Source: Ascarosepion bandense (Eukaryota; Mollusca; Cephalopoda; Sepiida; Sepiidae). From it: DNA of 64,000 nt. This document shows, piece by piece, positions 43,303 to 54,098 of the stretch; position 1 is the stretch's first letter, and each line of letters starts with the position of its first letter. The position numbers and the translations under genes are program-made. The stretch is from assembly GCA_037127315.1 (NCBI GenBank), contig JBBBDQ010000444.1, forward strand, positions 50,001 to 114,000. Direction: 5' to 3'. The notes under the pieces were generated by a model. It had not been told where the DNA came from. It searched no databases and worked only from the letters and a program-made list of their open reading frames with translations.

Positions 43303-43918
43303 TGTGGATGTTTATGTAATATATATATATATTATATAATATATATATATATATAATGTGTGTGTGTGTGTGTGTGCATATATATGTAATGTGTGTGTGC
43401 ATATATATATGTAATGTGTGTGTGTGTGTGTGCATATATATATGTAATGTGTGTGTGTGTGTGCATATATATATGTAATGTGTGTGTGTGCATATATATA
43501 TGTAATGTGTGTGTGTGTGTGTGCATATATATGTAATGTGTGTGTGTGTGCATATATATGTAATGTGTGTGTGTGTGCGTGCATATATATGTAATGTGTG
43601 TGTGTGTGTGTGCGTGCATATATATGTAATATGTGTGTGTGTGTGCATATATATGTAATGTGTGTGTGTGTGTGCGTGCATATATATGTAATGTGTGTGT
43701 GTGTGTGTGCGTGCATATATATGTAATGTGTGTGTGCGTGCATATATATGTAATGTGTGTGTGTGTGTGCGTGCATATATATGTAATGTGTGTGTGTGTG
43801 TGCGTGCATATATATGTAATGTGTGTGTGTGTGTGCGTGCATATATATGTAATGTGTGTGTGTGTGTGCGTGCATATATATGTAATGTGTGTGTGTGTGT
43901 GCGTGCATATATATGTAA

Positions 43919-43950
<32 letters not shown>

Positions 43951-44015
43951 ATACATGTGTGTGTATTTGTATGTATATATGTATATAAATGTGTGTGTAT
44001 ATTTATATATCATTG
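43303..44015. repeat. Composite TG/TA microsatellite
   Basis: About 690 bp of units like GCATATATATGTAATGTGTG plus variable (TG)n, each about 27-37 bp. Long frames on both strands (up to 233 codons of H-T-H-T or C-V-C-V) are produced by this repeat and are not genes. Confidence 0.95.
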
Positions 44016-44059
44016 TTTGTAAAAGATTGTTCCACTGTCCATGTTCAGCAATTTCATCC

Positions 44060-44290
44060 TGTTGTTTTTTATTTCTAGTTGTCTATCATTTGGTTCACAC
44101 CCCCCTCTGTGCTTTTGAACAGAGAAGTAGTGGTTTTTCCCTTCTTTTCCTGTTTGGGATTGGGTTCCAGTTATTGTCCACCTGTTTTCACTGAATCCAG
44201 GCACACACTACCTGACCCAGGGATTGAACACACAACCACCATGTCACCAAATTCACAACTCAGTTATTTAGTCCACTAGGCCATTGTCCT
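44060..44290 (-). mobile_element. tRNA-headed SINE of another family
   Basis: Minus strand begins CAATGGCCTAGTGGACTAAA (A box) and has GTGTGTTCAATCCCTGGG (B box) about 50 bp later. The downstream body on the plus strand (GGTTCACACCCCCCTCTGTG, TTTTGAACAG, CCTGTTTGGGATTGGGTTCC) resembles the P unit but in opposite orientation to the P copies that end in poly-A. Confidence 0.5.
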
Positions 44291-44639
44291 ATATTAATAA
44301 CTTTTGCATAAAAATTTTCCACTTGCCCATAAAAAAAATATTTTTAGATCATTGTCTATCCAGTTTAAATATGCTTGAATTATGAATGAGGTTTTGTGTA
44401 TTTTTTTCGAAGTCACCAAACTTGACCACACCCAAGGACAAAGATGTTATTAAATTTTGAAACTCATTCTAAATTGCTGTCCCAATATAATGAATAACAT
44501 TGTGTTTAATGTAGGTGGTTTCTTTTCTATGATGATACCTCCAAGTATCTGAGTTTTTTGTAACAATGAGAGCTGTAAAACAAAAAAAAAAACAACTTTT
44601 GTCTTAAGATATTGTCAGGCTTTAAGACATCTACTATCT
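44291..44639. other. No gene seen
   Basis: AT-rich; poly-A at about 44581-44592. Nothing recognised. Confidence 0.4.
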
Positions 44640-45858
44640 CTGAGTAAACATTGTTTTTCCTATCTCTTGCAATCCTTGTTCTGCCAACCATTTAAACAAG
44701 CTCATTAGGTAGGTCATGTGCTGTTTTCCACTGTGCCTCTTGCCGTGAATATGTCCTGTGAGTGTAAAACTCTCTTAGGAAAGTTTAATCTTTTTGCTAT
44801 CTCTTTTAAGCCCAGTTCTGCCAACCATTTACACAAACTCATTAGGCAGGTTATGCGTTGTTTTCCTCTGTCCTTCTTGCCTTCAGTATGTCCTGTTCGC
44901 GCCAAATTCTCTTAGGAAAGTTTTTCCTTTGCTGTCTATCCTGATCCTGTTCTGCCAACCAAACCAACAAATATGTCCTACATGTATAAAATTTTTCAAG
45001 CTTTATTTCCTCATTATGTACCACATAAATTTTAACTCTTTCTGATGTTAAGGACTTTCTTTGCTTTTATTTTCTGTTGCTCATATGTTCAGACAATGTT
45101 ATTCTCAGCATCCTTCTGTAGAACCACATTTCTGTTGCTTTAAGTCCCTTGTTCATCTATGGGGAGATTGTTCAACATTCACTGCCATATAGGATGACCA
45201 ATATTATATAACAATTTAATACTCTTTTCTTTGTTACTTTTAATGAAATTTTCCAGTTTCTTAATAGTTTGCTTAATTCTTTCTATTCAAATTAACCTTC
45301 AGATTTCAGTGTCACATTTTCTATTGTCTGTTAAAACACTACAAAGAACTCTATTCTGGCTTCTTGCTTTCCAGTTAATTTTGATCTTCAAAAATTTAAA
45401 TGCAATGTCAATCGTTATGTTTTGTCTTAATTCTCATTATTTTATTGTTTTCTTTCCTTAATAAAGTTTTTTTTATCATATTCTCTCTCATGTAGCATCT
45501 TAGTGGCTTTATTACCTTGCTTGAGATAAAAAAAAAAATTAAATTTTTGTATTTGCTTGATGTTGGTGTTCATAATTCATGGTTCATATTTTGGGCTGTT
45601 CTGTTTTACTGCCATGCATACAGTTGGTTTTCCTGCAATTGATGTTCAGTTCTTTCTTGGTTTTTTTTTTTGTGTACTTTTCGTACGAGTCTCATGTTGT
45701 TTCCTTTCTATGTCTGCTATCAAGACTGTGTCATTTGTATATCTTATGTTAACATTGTGACTGTCAATAATGAAATCTGGGAGAACTTGTAATTCTCTTA
45801 GAATTGCCTCATGGTAAAAGTCAAATAAGTTTTGTGATAAGACACATCCTTGTCATAC
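44640..45858 (-). pseudogene. RTE-type LINE reverse transcriptase, decayed and interrupted
   Basis: Minus strand, from high to low coordinate: a palm-like segment with NIRYTNDTVLIADI at about 45740 (YADD box changed to YTND), ELNINCRKTNCMHGSK (about 45640), then after a 195 bp insertion (45350-45545) NVTLKSEG and LRNWKISLKVTKKRVLNCYI (about 45330-45205), YGSECWTISP, TEMWFYRRMLRITLSEHMSN (about 45150-45080), and GKKDRGKQRITCLMSLCKWL (about 44880-44815). This matches RTE LINE order and the intact C-terminal frame at 62491-63159. The C-terminal block is partly triplicated (CTCTTAGGAAAGTTTxxTC-type repeats at about 44770, 44910). Many stops; dead. Confidence 0.75.
45350..45545 (+). mobile_element. 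LINE family J 3' end inserted into the RTE fossil
   Basis: Starts around TTGATCTTCAAAAATTTAAA (degenerate NLQ.FK end of the ORF), continues CATCTTAGTGGCTTTATTAC, CTTGCTTGAGATAAAAAAAA. It interrupts the RTE sequence on the opposite strand, so it is younger than the RTE copy. Confidence 0.55.
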
Positions 45859-46167
45859 TTCTTTTCTCGCACTTCCCGCCAGTGGAATTCCCTTCCACAT
45901 ACTTGCTTCCCCGACAGCTATAATCTCCAGGAGTTTAAATGTAAGGTCAGTAGACATCTCCTAACACACTAACTCGCATCCATTCTCTCAAACACTCTTC
46001 CCATCTACCCAACCCTCATCCTCGGTATCCTTACCCGTCTATCACCCTCCTTCCGACATTTCGTATAACTAACCACTCTTTCTCATCACTTTCCCCTATG
46101 TAACCCCCTGCGCAATAGTGGCAGTGGAATGCCTTGCTTGGGGGTGAAATGATTGAAAAAAAAAAAC
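45858..46167 (+). pseudogene. LINE family J, C-terminus and 3' UTR
   Basis: Plus-strand frame: FFSRTSRQWNSLPHTCFPDS, YNLQEFKCKVSRHLLTH, stop at about 45968. The 3' UTR follows with GTATCCTTACCCGTCTATCA, ATGTAACCCCCTGCGCAATA, GGAATGCCTTGCTTGGGGGT, GAAATGATTGAAAAAAAAAA. This is the best example of the family's 3' end, and its last 60 bp resembles the end of the P repeats. Strongly 5'-truncated. Confidence 0.75.
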
Positions 46168-46259
46168 ATTTCTTTTCTATTTTTGCGTAGTTACTGAATT
46201 CATTTTCTATCCTCATGTAAGCAATTTGCAGCCAGTATAAGTTCTGGATAACTCCAATA

Positions 46260-47199
46260 TCAGGTCGGTGCGCAAGTTTTTGCCGGTTTGTAAAAGGGGC
46301 ATTTTAAATTATTGTAATTTATTTTATGCATATTGTTATTACTTAAACATATCACCATGATTGATTTATAACTTTTTCTTTCAGATTATTAAAGTATCAT
46401 TCATATTTTTCTGCAATATTCTCACCCATGTTCTTTCCATCTAAAGAACACATTAGGCATGCTCTACTTTATGAGTTTCATGGTGGTTCCAAATGCAAAT
46501 GCAGCAGCACGATCTATTCAGGATGCTTATAGAATTGATGCAGTGAAAGAAAGAAGTTTTAGATGGTGGTTTTCCCATTTTCAGAAAAGAAATTTCAGCT
46601 AAAAAGATGAGGCTAGAGATGGTCGCCCAAAAAACTTGATTCAGATGTGTTGAATGCCACTGTTACTTAAAGCCCTATGGTAACCTCAAGAGAACTTGCA
46701 CACCAATTTAATGTCCCCCACACGACTGCATCCCGTTAACTGAAAAGAATGGGGAAAATTTCAGTATTCAGATTATGGGTCCTGCACGAACTGTCTCCAG
46801 CAAACCTGCGTGTTTCTTGTTGCAAATCTTTGCTTTCACGACACCTTTAGACAACATTTTTGGGTAGGCTTGTCACAGATGATGAGAAATGCCATCTTGC
46901 CCCACTCTGCATATTCTCCTGATCTAGCTCTCTCGGATTATCACTTTTGAGGATCACAAAACCATTTAGATAGCCTTAGGTTAACATCACAAGAGGACAT
47001 TGAACATGAGTTAGATTCATATTTCACATCAAAACCTAAAGAATTTTACAAGCGAGGCATTTTTAAGCTTGTTGACAGTTGGAATCAAGTTATTGAGAGC
47101 AAAGGTCGTTATTGTTATGAATAAAGATTTTCAAAAACACACAGTTTTTCATTTTCAAGATGAAATTTTAAATCAGCAAAAACTTTTGCACTGACCTGA
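46260..47199 (+). mobile_element. Mariner element, irritans-like, decayed
   Basis: 940 bp between TA at 46258-46259 and TA at 47200-47201. Terminal inverted repeats: left TCAGGTCGGTGCGCAAGTTT, right (reversed) TCAGGTCAGTGCAAAAGTTT. The ends resemble those of irritans/Mar1-type mariners. Unlike the 28-41.7 kb mariner, neither end is amplified. Confidence 0.85.
46425..47125 (+). pseudogene. Mariner transposase remnant
   Basis: Across three frames: FPSKEHIRHALLYEFHGGSK, then DGRPKKLDSDVL-like SPKKLDSDVLNATVT, VTSRELAHQFNVPHTTASR, LKRMGKISVF, LHELSPANLRVSCCKSLLSR, RLVTDDEK (first catalytic Asp region), then directly AYSPDLALSDYH-like sequence (third catalytic position) and DSYFTSKPKEFYKRGIFKLV, WNQVIESKGRYCYE before the stop at about 47122. 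The middle with the second catalytic Asp is deleted, and there are several stops and frameshifts. Inactive. Confidence 0.8.
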
Positions 47200-47524
47200 T
47201 ATCTTTGCCAAGTAAATCAAGTTTACCTCGCAGTTCAAACAGTTCTTTGTGATGTACTTTATGAAGCACTTTTTTCTCATCTATAAAACAGCTAAACATT
47301 CTTTTGCATTTACATTACTCTGTAATATCATTTTGAACATAAATTTGTTGGAAATGACTGATTGAAATTTTAAAATATCAAATCCTTTTAAAATGAAATA
47401 ATTTTATAATTTATTTATTTTTTTTGTTTTGATTACATAAGTAAAAATAATGTCTCGTTAGTTTATGCTTAGAGATTTTGAATAAAGAAAATGAATGCTC
47501 TTAAATATTGTTTTTTCTTTGTAA
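47200..47524. other. No gene seen
   Basis: AT-rich sequence. Confidence 0.4.
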
Positions 47525-48640
47525 ATTTCTTTTTGTTTATCATTTCACCCCAAGCAAGGCAATAAAGCCATTGGAATGCAAGAAGTTATTGAATGTTAGA
47601 GAATATGGGAAAAAGTATTAAGGAGAGAAGAGAGGACAATAAAAGAATAAGAAGACAGAAAACTGAAGTTGACAATTGACATTACATTTACATTTTTGAA
47701 GATTGAAGTTGTCTGAGAAGCAAAATGCTGAAAAAAAGTTCCACATGAAACAATTGTGAGAAAAACTGTTAGCATAAAACTTATAGTTACATCTAACAAT
47801 TTCAAGTGTAAAATAATGAGACCTTGCTGCCAATCTAGTACTGCACTTAAATTCATAAAGTCTAGGTACCATAGAGGAAAGTTCATGAGAACAATTATCA
47901 TGAAAGTATTCTTAGGGAAGGTTACAGTTTGCCATTTCAACTTTAAAATGATGAGACTTTGCCACCAATCTAGTAAAACTTTTCCGTTACATCCAATAGT
48001 GTATAGGGCAGCGTTTTTACTGTTTCTGTAACAAACTGTTTTTTATGGGGTAGGGTTGTTAGCCCTGCACCCAACCCCCAAACCTGGAGGAAGGTGATTT
48101 TGTAAGTGTAGCTTAAATGTGACACATGGCCGAAAGTAGGGGGTACCCAGTGAGGATCGAACTCACTACTCAGTTATAACAATTCTAATGAGACGAGCTT
48201 GTTAACCTTTACACCATGCCAAGGTGCCCTGCCAATCATCTAGCCATTTCAACTATAAAATGATGAGACCTTGCCACCAATCTAGTACTGCTCTTAAATT
48301 CATAAAGTCCAGGTACCATAGAGGAAAGTTCATCAGAACAATTATCATGAAAGTATTCTTAGGGAAGGTTACATCTAGCCATTTCAAGTGTAAAATGATG
48401 AGACCTTGCCACCAATCTAGTACTGCACTTAAATTCATAAAGTCCAGGTACCATAGAAGAAAGTTCATTAAAACAATTATCATGAAATTATTTATAGAAA
48501 TGGCACAGGAAAGCTATGTTACAGCAGTGGGAAAGTGATTGAAGCCAAGATGCCTGGTCAGGACCAATAATATTGCAGGTTCTTTATTTTTTATTAAGAG
48601 TTTCTAAATATATAGCAGGTGCACCAGGCCAGATGGAGAA
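47525..48640 (-). pseudogene. LINE family J, decayed, with internal tandem block and SINE insertion
   Basis: 3' end at about 47535 (plus strand ATCATTTCACCCCAAGCAAG). The C-terminal region at 47618-47872 reads VPRLYEFKCSTRLAARSHYF, NYKFYANSFSHNCFMWNFFS and NFNLQKCKCNVN, aligning with the copy at 59863-60201. Upstream, a 132-135 bp segment around the CSTRLAARS-type region is repeated four times (47806, 47938, 48249, 48384), with a family R SINE (48040-48233) between copies two and three. Further upstream (48500-48640) the frame continues weakly towards the reverse transcriptase thumb. Confidence 0.65.
48040..48233 (-). mobile_element. tRNA-like SINE, family R
   Basis: Plus strand shows AAATGTGACACATGGCCGAA, CCCAGTGAGGATCGAACTCA (B box reversed) and AACCTTTACACCATGCC (A box reversed). 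Extra body CAACCCCCAAACCTGGAGGA lies at the 3' side. Inserted in a LINE fossil. Confidence 0.7.
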
Positions 48641-48644
48641 ATTA

Positions 48645-48775
48645 GACATGGTGTAATGGTTAGCAAGCTTGTCTCACTAGCATAAATATGTCTGAGTAGT
48701 GAGTTTCATCCTTATTGAGTGCCCTATACTTTGGGCTTTGTACCACATCTAAGCTATGCTTAAAAGATCACCAGA
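48645..48775 (+). mobile_element. tRNA-like SINE, family R
   Basis: GACATGGTGTAATGGTTAGC, GTGAGTTTCATCCTTATTGA, CCACATCTAAGCTATGCTTA. Directly next to the LINE remnant. Confidence 0.65.
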
Positions 48776-50154
48776 TGTTGCAATATTCAAAGTAAGGATG
48801 AATGGCTTAAGATTCTAGAAAGAAAATTTATGTTTTTGAAAATTCATCCTCCCACTTGTCATTCTTGTTTTAAGCAGATTATTTTTCTTTTATATTCTTT
48901 TCAGCTTGAGAAAACATGAGTAGATTTATATTCCTAATTAAATAAGAAATGAGTTTTATCGTCTTAATTATTAATGCTTGGAGATAGGTTACTTAAAATA
49001 GCTTTATGGCTGCCATCTTGAAATCTTAATCTTTGTCGAGAATGATACTTTTCTCATCTTTTAAAAATATTTTTTTGTTTTTTGCACGCTTCCTTCTAAC
49101 AAGCAAGTTAAAAATAAAACAGTTCCTGGAAATGTGAAAAAGGTCTTTGTCTATTCATCCCATAATCTAAGCGCTTTTTTCCAGGCATCCTTTTCTACAG
49201 TTGGTGGAGGAAATGATTAAAAAGACTAAATTCAGGAGTTCTTAGAGAATAAGGGACCCCCACCGCTACTACACACACGTACACATTTGTAAAATTACTC
49301 AGTCTTAAAACCTGGGCCCAGGTGTCTCTTTTGTTCTTTACAGGTACATTGCACCGGAAAGAAACAGTTAAACTGTAGACATCCGAGACTTATTAGGAAG
49401 AGGCAGGAAAAGAAGACAAATAAACAGAGCAAGAAAGTCTTATGAGCTCACTTGGATGTGGGCTGGCGAGGGTAGAGCATTCCAGTTGTCCACCATTTCC
49501 TCTAGTTGATTGAGGGTGGGAGAGAAAGGAGATGGGAGTGTCAGTTGTTTATTTTTTTTTTTACTCTCTTTGTAGATTTACTTCTTTTTTTCTCCCTGTA
49601 AACCTCAGATTATTTTTTTTTTTTAGCTATTCTACCCTCCAACCAAAAAGAAGTTGTGTCCCTATTTAATTTATTTTACTCAAACAAAATGAAAAAGAAG
49701 ATAATAAATTGATTATTTGAGTAATGTTAAAATGACAGTTTTGATCAAGGAGGGGGTCGTAAAGAAGCCAGATTTACTTAGGGTAACAAAAGAAAGGAAG
49801 TTGTGAAGGCATGATCCTTCATGTCTTGAAAGTACATGAAAAAAACAAAACATGCATTTACAGTACAGCACACACACACACTCTCTCTCTCTCTCTCTTA
49901 TCATTTTTAATCTGTGTATGTATGTATGTATAAGGACTAATATCTATGTATGAATACATAAATTATTTGTAATTAAGATACTAAAACTCAAATTATTAGA
50001 AATATATCCCTGTTTATTTGAGTATCAGTTCTTCTATAATACATGTTTCATTGAACAAAAAACTAATAAGGAAATTTTGTTTAGTTTCTTACTTTTCTTG
50101 TATGTTTACACGTGTTTTCTGAACTTAATGAGTGTAAAACTTAATTTCTTGGGA
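48776..50154. other. No gene or clear repeat
   Basis: AT-rich with pyrimidine runs (49550-49630), a short (AC)n(TC)n at about 49867-49898 and (GTAT)n at about 49913-49930. A 63-codon frame over the microsatellite is spurious. Confidence 0.45.
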
Positions 50155-50245
50155 AGCTTATGTACAGCATTGTAGTTAAGTGGATGTCAGCTTGGAATGA
50201 AAAATCAAAGAACAGAGTTTGAATTCCAGTTTGGGAGAAGTATTA
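50155..50245 (+). mobile_element. Degenerate tRNA-like SINE head
   Basis: ATTGTAGTTAAGTGGATGTCAG (weak A box) and GAGTTTGAATTCCAGTTTGG (B box), then GGGAGAAGTATTAGTCCATC. Related to family Q but shorter between head and body. Confidence 0.5.
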
Positions 50246-50269
50246 GTCCATCACTTCTCTGTTCACCAC

Positions 50270-50480
50270 TGCTGTAGCCAGGTATTGAACTCACAACTCT
50301 TTGGCTCAAGTCACTGGATCCAACCAATGCTTGAGTTAAATGGAATTGAGTCACTGGATCCAGTCAATTCTTTTGTGTCAAATCCTTGGATTCAACCAAT
50401 GTTTTTATTCACTGGTTGCCATTGGTTGGATCCAATGACTTGACCCGAAAGAGTTGTGAGTTCAATACCTGGCTACAGCA
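50270..50480. repeat. Foldback repeat with 60 bp arms
   Basis: TGCTGTAGCCAGGTATTGAA (50270) through CCAACCAATG (50329) pairs with CATTGGTTGGATCCAATGAC (50420) through CCTGGCTACAGCA (50480). The about 90 bp loop repeats the TCACTGGATCCA(A/G) motif. The arm includes GAGTTCAATACCTGGC, a B-box-like sequence. A 74-codon frame across it is not a gene. Confidence 0.8.
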
Positions 50481-51104
50481 GAGGTGGACAAAAAACCTAG
50501 CTATCTCCATTTAACTCAACTCTCTAAAACATCCGGAAGTGGCATGATTCATGGAACAAGAGCAATCTACCCCAGTGATTGAAATAAAGGGTTTAGTGTA
50601 AAATTTCACTCATAAGAAGGTTGGAGCATACAGCAACTGAAACATCATGAATTTGACAACAAAGATGAGGACAACAGTCCGAACAATGTAAATAATCTAT
50701 CTATAGAGAAGATGATTCTCACATTAGGCATTCAAATCTGTGCGCACTTATACAAACTAGGCGGGGCTGTGGAAAATTCACAATGCCTCTTTTGTAATTA
50801 CAGAATTATACAAAAACAAACATCAGACATTTTGATAATATAGTCAAAGAAGAAATTTATTATTTCAGGTTATAAATAGTGGCTTACTAATTTAAAGATG
50901 GACATTATTAACAAACCAGCATTATTTGTTAATTTTCACCCCAAAATTTCAATTTTCTTCTAGTTTGTTTAACTCTACCATTTTAAGACTTAATCCATGT
51001 ACGGACAGCTTGTGGAAAGACAATTCACCAGTAGATGGTTTGCCAATAGACAATTCACAGACAGGACAATTGGTTAATGCTTTAAGCTTTTTCAAGCTCT
51101 CTTA
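50481..51104. other. No gene seen
   Basis: Unassigned sequence. At 51018-51070 the motif GACAATTCAC(C/A) recurs three times. Confidence 0.4.
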
Positions 51105-51542
51105 TATATATACTAGCAGTATAGCTCGGTGTGGCTCGGGTGTAATGAAAGCTTTAAAACTAATCCATGGTCCTGGAGCTCAGACTCTTTGGACGTTGGC
51201 ACGAAAGACTAAAAAGCAATAGTTGTTTCCAGTTAAAGCAAAACCATAGACTGAAAGAAAAATGAATGGATGTAAATCAAATTTTGATTTCCTGGTATCG
51301 ATATCAAATTTTCTGCACTATTGTAAGAACTGCAACCTTGAAACTTCTGAATATCGTTTCTTATGTCTTTGTCTATGAGTGTATCAAATTTGATTAAAAT
51401 CGGATCACTCCTTCTATAACCTGATTTTTTCGATTTTCGATATTTATTGGGTAGTACCGTGACTAACCAGACGCTTGTAGTACAACTGTGTAAATGTTCA
51501 AGAAAATTGGTTCAGCCGTTTCAGAGTCTACAGGTAATGGAT

Positions 51543-51593
<51 letters not shown>

Positions 51594-51595
51594 GT
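51105..51595 (+). mobile_element. Interspersed repeat of the 'ACTAGCAGTATAGC...GTTCAGCCGTTT' type
   Basis: Begins ATATACTAGCAGTATAGCTC and GTGTGGCTCGGGTGTAATGA, ends TTGGTTCAGCCGTTTCAGAG, GTCTACAGGTAATGGATACA, then (AC)n. This pairing of a CTAGC/CTCGGGT start and a GGTTCAGCCGTTT end with a CA-rich tail is a widespread invertebrate interspersed repeat design. I do not assign it to a class. Confidence 0.5.
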
Positions 51596-51699
51596 TCCAT
51601 TTATAAATAAGTTCAGATATATATATATATATTTTTTAAGAAACAGTTGTGAACTGTCCAGGTGTTGGGCATTCTCAGTTGTTGTCAGTCTTGCATCAC

Positions 51700-51840
51700 T
51701 TAGTTTTTGTTGTTCACACCTCCAGTAACTTTTAGATTCTCTAGTTTTGTTAACACATAGGTGTATCCCTCAAATGAAAGTTTTCTGCCTTCTTGTTTGG
51801 TCTTGACAAACTGATGATCACTGAAGGGCTTAGAATGTTC
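51700..51840 (-). pseudogene. Possible FLYWCH-like fragment
   Basis: Minus-strand frame shows KTKQEGRKLSFEGYTYVLTK, which resembles the start of a FLYWCH zinc finger (G.KL.F.GY.Y). The cysteine and histidine half is not visible. It may come from a MULE-type transposon that carries such a domain. Confidence 0.25.
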
Positions 51841-51879
51841 TTTAAAAAAAAAAACAGATGAGAGCTTGAACTTGACAAA

Positions 51880-52140
51880 CTTAAAGCATCTACCAATTGC
51901 TTTCAATGAATTGACCAGCTCCCTAACAATCGGTTAACAATCATTGTTACAGCAGGGTCTAAGCTAATTGAGGATGTTTGTTGTAGTGATCCTCGTAAAA
52001 CTGTAGCTTTTGCACATTTATTTAAATTGAATTTCATTCCAATGTCTATGCTGAAGCATTTTACAGTTTGCAGAAGACCTTTCAGCTCGTTATCATTCTT
52101 AGCTTACAACTTTAAGTCATTCATATAAAATAGATGGCTT
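51880..52140 (-). pseudogene. REL-type LINE reverse transcriptase fragment
   Basis: Minus strand from about 52137: SHLFYMNDLKL, stop, AKNDNELKGLLQTVKCFSID, IGMKFNLNKCAKATVLRG. This is the catalytic palm (a Y/F-M-D-D box changed to YMND) followed by the downstream helix and 'IGMxFxxxKC' motif, as in R2/R4/Dong/NeSL-like LINEs. Only about 85 codons remain, with a stop after LKL. Isolated fragment, inactive. Confidence 0.65.
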
Positions 52141-52235
52141 ATTTTCTTTTGGGCTATTTATTATGATTATTATTATTGTTATTCTTCTTCTGTATTATTT
52201 ATTTATTATTATTATTATTTTACTTATACACGAGG

Positions 52236-52543
52236 GATGTGTGTTGCGGTGTAATGGATATTGGCTTGGAATTAGAAATCGGAGAGCCGAGTTTGGTTTC
52301 CAGTTGAATATGTTGCATTCACCTATGGGCAAATACCTTTGAGAAAAGTATGAATACATCTCTTCTTCCTCCAGCTATGGGTTTAATAGCAGGTCAGAGT
52401 AGGTTCTATAGCCTTGGTTGGCAACCAGTCTACTGCGGGAAATAATAGCAACCTACTGCGGGAAAAACTTCTGACTAGTCAGTCATTGATCGAAAGGGAA
52501 ATGAACGCCTAAATGTGTATTACGTATGGTACTTAACTGACTG
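52236..52543 (+). mobile_element. tRNA-headed SINE, family Q
   Basis: GATGTGTGTTGCGGTGTAAT head (A box altered), B box GAGTTTGGTTTCC, body GTCAGAGTAGGTTCTATAGCC, hairpin lost (ATTGATCGAAAGGGAAATG), end ACTTAACTGACTG. Old copy. Confidence 0.75.
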
Positions 52544-52923
52544 ATACATGAGGGGACAGATACTGTAGCTTTGATTCTAGAAGGCAGTAAAAGGAAAAAC
52601 TTCAGGGGAACACATGGCCACTCGTTAGCATAGTATCTTGCCTTGTGCTGTCAAATTTGCATGTTGAAAGCATATCGACACTTCAAGATTCCAATGGCCC
52701 TCTGCCAACTTCATGCCATTTTGGACTTGTATCCAAAACTTAGACAAAGGCAATTGACGACTGTCTAAATACCATGCCCATGAGATATTCTGATCAGTCA
52801 CTGGTCATCCTGACTCAGCCTCAGCATTCTATAACCATTTTCACTCAGAGATAATATCTTATTAATAATTTCTAACAAAAAGATTTTGTCTGGAACTGAT
52901 TAAAAGAATAATATGTTCTAATA
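52544..52923. other. No gene seen
   Basis: Nothing recognised. Confidence 0.4.
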
Positions 52924-53221
52924 AAGTGCATTTGTGGTGCAGAGGATATTGGCTCAAAACGAGAAATCCGGGAGCCGAGTTTGAATTCCATTTGAATTTC
53001 TTGCATTCACTTATGCGCAAATACCCTTGGGAAAGGTATTAATCTGTCTCTTCCCTCCTGTTATGGGTTAAATAAGAGGACAGATTGAGTTCTATAGTCT
53101 TAGCTGGCAATCAGTTTGCCATAGAAAGTAATACTGCAGAATAATCTTTTGCTCAGTCAGTCATGTTTCTTTCGAGACATGATCACCCAAGCGTGTATCA
53201 CGTATGGCACTTAACTGACTA
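52924..53221 (+). mobile_element. tRNA-headed SINE, family Q
   Basis: GTGCATTTGTGGTGCAGAGG head, GAGTTTGAATTCC B box, CAGATTGAGTTCTATAGTC body, hairpin CATGTTTCTTTCGAGACATG, end GGCACTTAACTGACT. Confidence 0.8.
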
Positions 53222-53714
53222 AATGTGCATTTATGATTTGAACCTGCATAGTTTTTTGTTTTACCAATTCATAGTTTATATAGATTATTTAAAGTTTTTT
53301 TTTTTCACAAATAAAACATGAGTAATATAAGGAAAAATAATGTAATATTTTTCACTAAGCCAAATGATAATTCTAATTCCAAAAGGCTAATCATTTGGAG
53401 TAGGAACATAATTATTTATAATTCGACTTAGTAAGCATATATTTGGACAATTCACAAGGCAAGAAGTGTGATATGTCATGAAAGTAGACTCAGTAGAGTA
53501 ATATATTTTCTTATTGTAAGTCTGTTTTGGAATGTTAAGAGCTGGAAACTTTGCATTTTCTCTGAAGAAATCTCTTTTATTGAAATAAGTATAAAATTGT
53601 ACTCAATATAGATCACTATAAATTATTAATAGCTTAACGATTAGTATGGGAAGATGGTTAGATACGTTTATGTGTTCTAGAGGAGTGTAAGGAGTTTCTC
53701 TCATATTATCAGTT
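53222..53714. other. No gene seen
   Basis: AT-rich sequence. Confidence 0.4.
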
Positions 53715-54098
53715 GATAGATAGCAACATATAAGTGGATTTTGGTAGATAGCAACATATAAGTGGATTTTGATAGATAGCAACATATAAGTGGATTTTGA
53801 TAGCAACATATAAGTGGATTTTGGTAGATAGCAACATATAAGTGGATTTTGATAGATAGCAACATATAAGTGGATTTTGATAGATGGAACATATAAGTTT
53901 TGGATAGATAGCAACATATAAGTGGATTTTGGTAGATAGCAACATATAAGTGGATTTTGGTAGATAGCAACATATAAGTGGATTTTGGTAGATAGCAACA
54001 TATAAGTGGATTTTGGTAGATAGCAACATATAAGTGGATTTTGATAGATAGCAACATATAAGTGGATTTTGATAGATAGCAACATATAAGTGGATTTT
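53715..54098 (+). repeat. 28 bp minisatellite, about 14 copies
   Basis: Unit contains GATAGATAGCAACATATAAG then TGGATTTT. One unit lacks eight bases (about 53798) and one is damaged at about 53885. Minus-strand frames with repeating I-C-C-Y-L motifs cross it in all three phases and are not genes. Confidence 0.92.

Noticed and set aside
43286..44022. Frames of up to 233 codons with HTHTHYIYM or CVCVHIYVM repeats on both strands
   Set aside because: Product of the TG/TA composite microsatellite; overlapping in several phases, with no start context or domain.
47596..48538. Frames of 76-114 codons on both strands
   Set aside because: They are pieces of a decayed LINE and its tandemly duplicated segment, broken by frameshifts and a SINE insertion.
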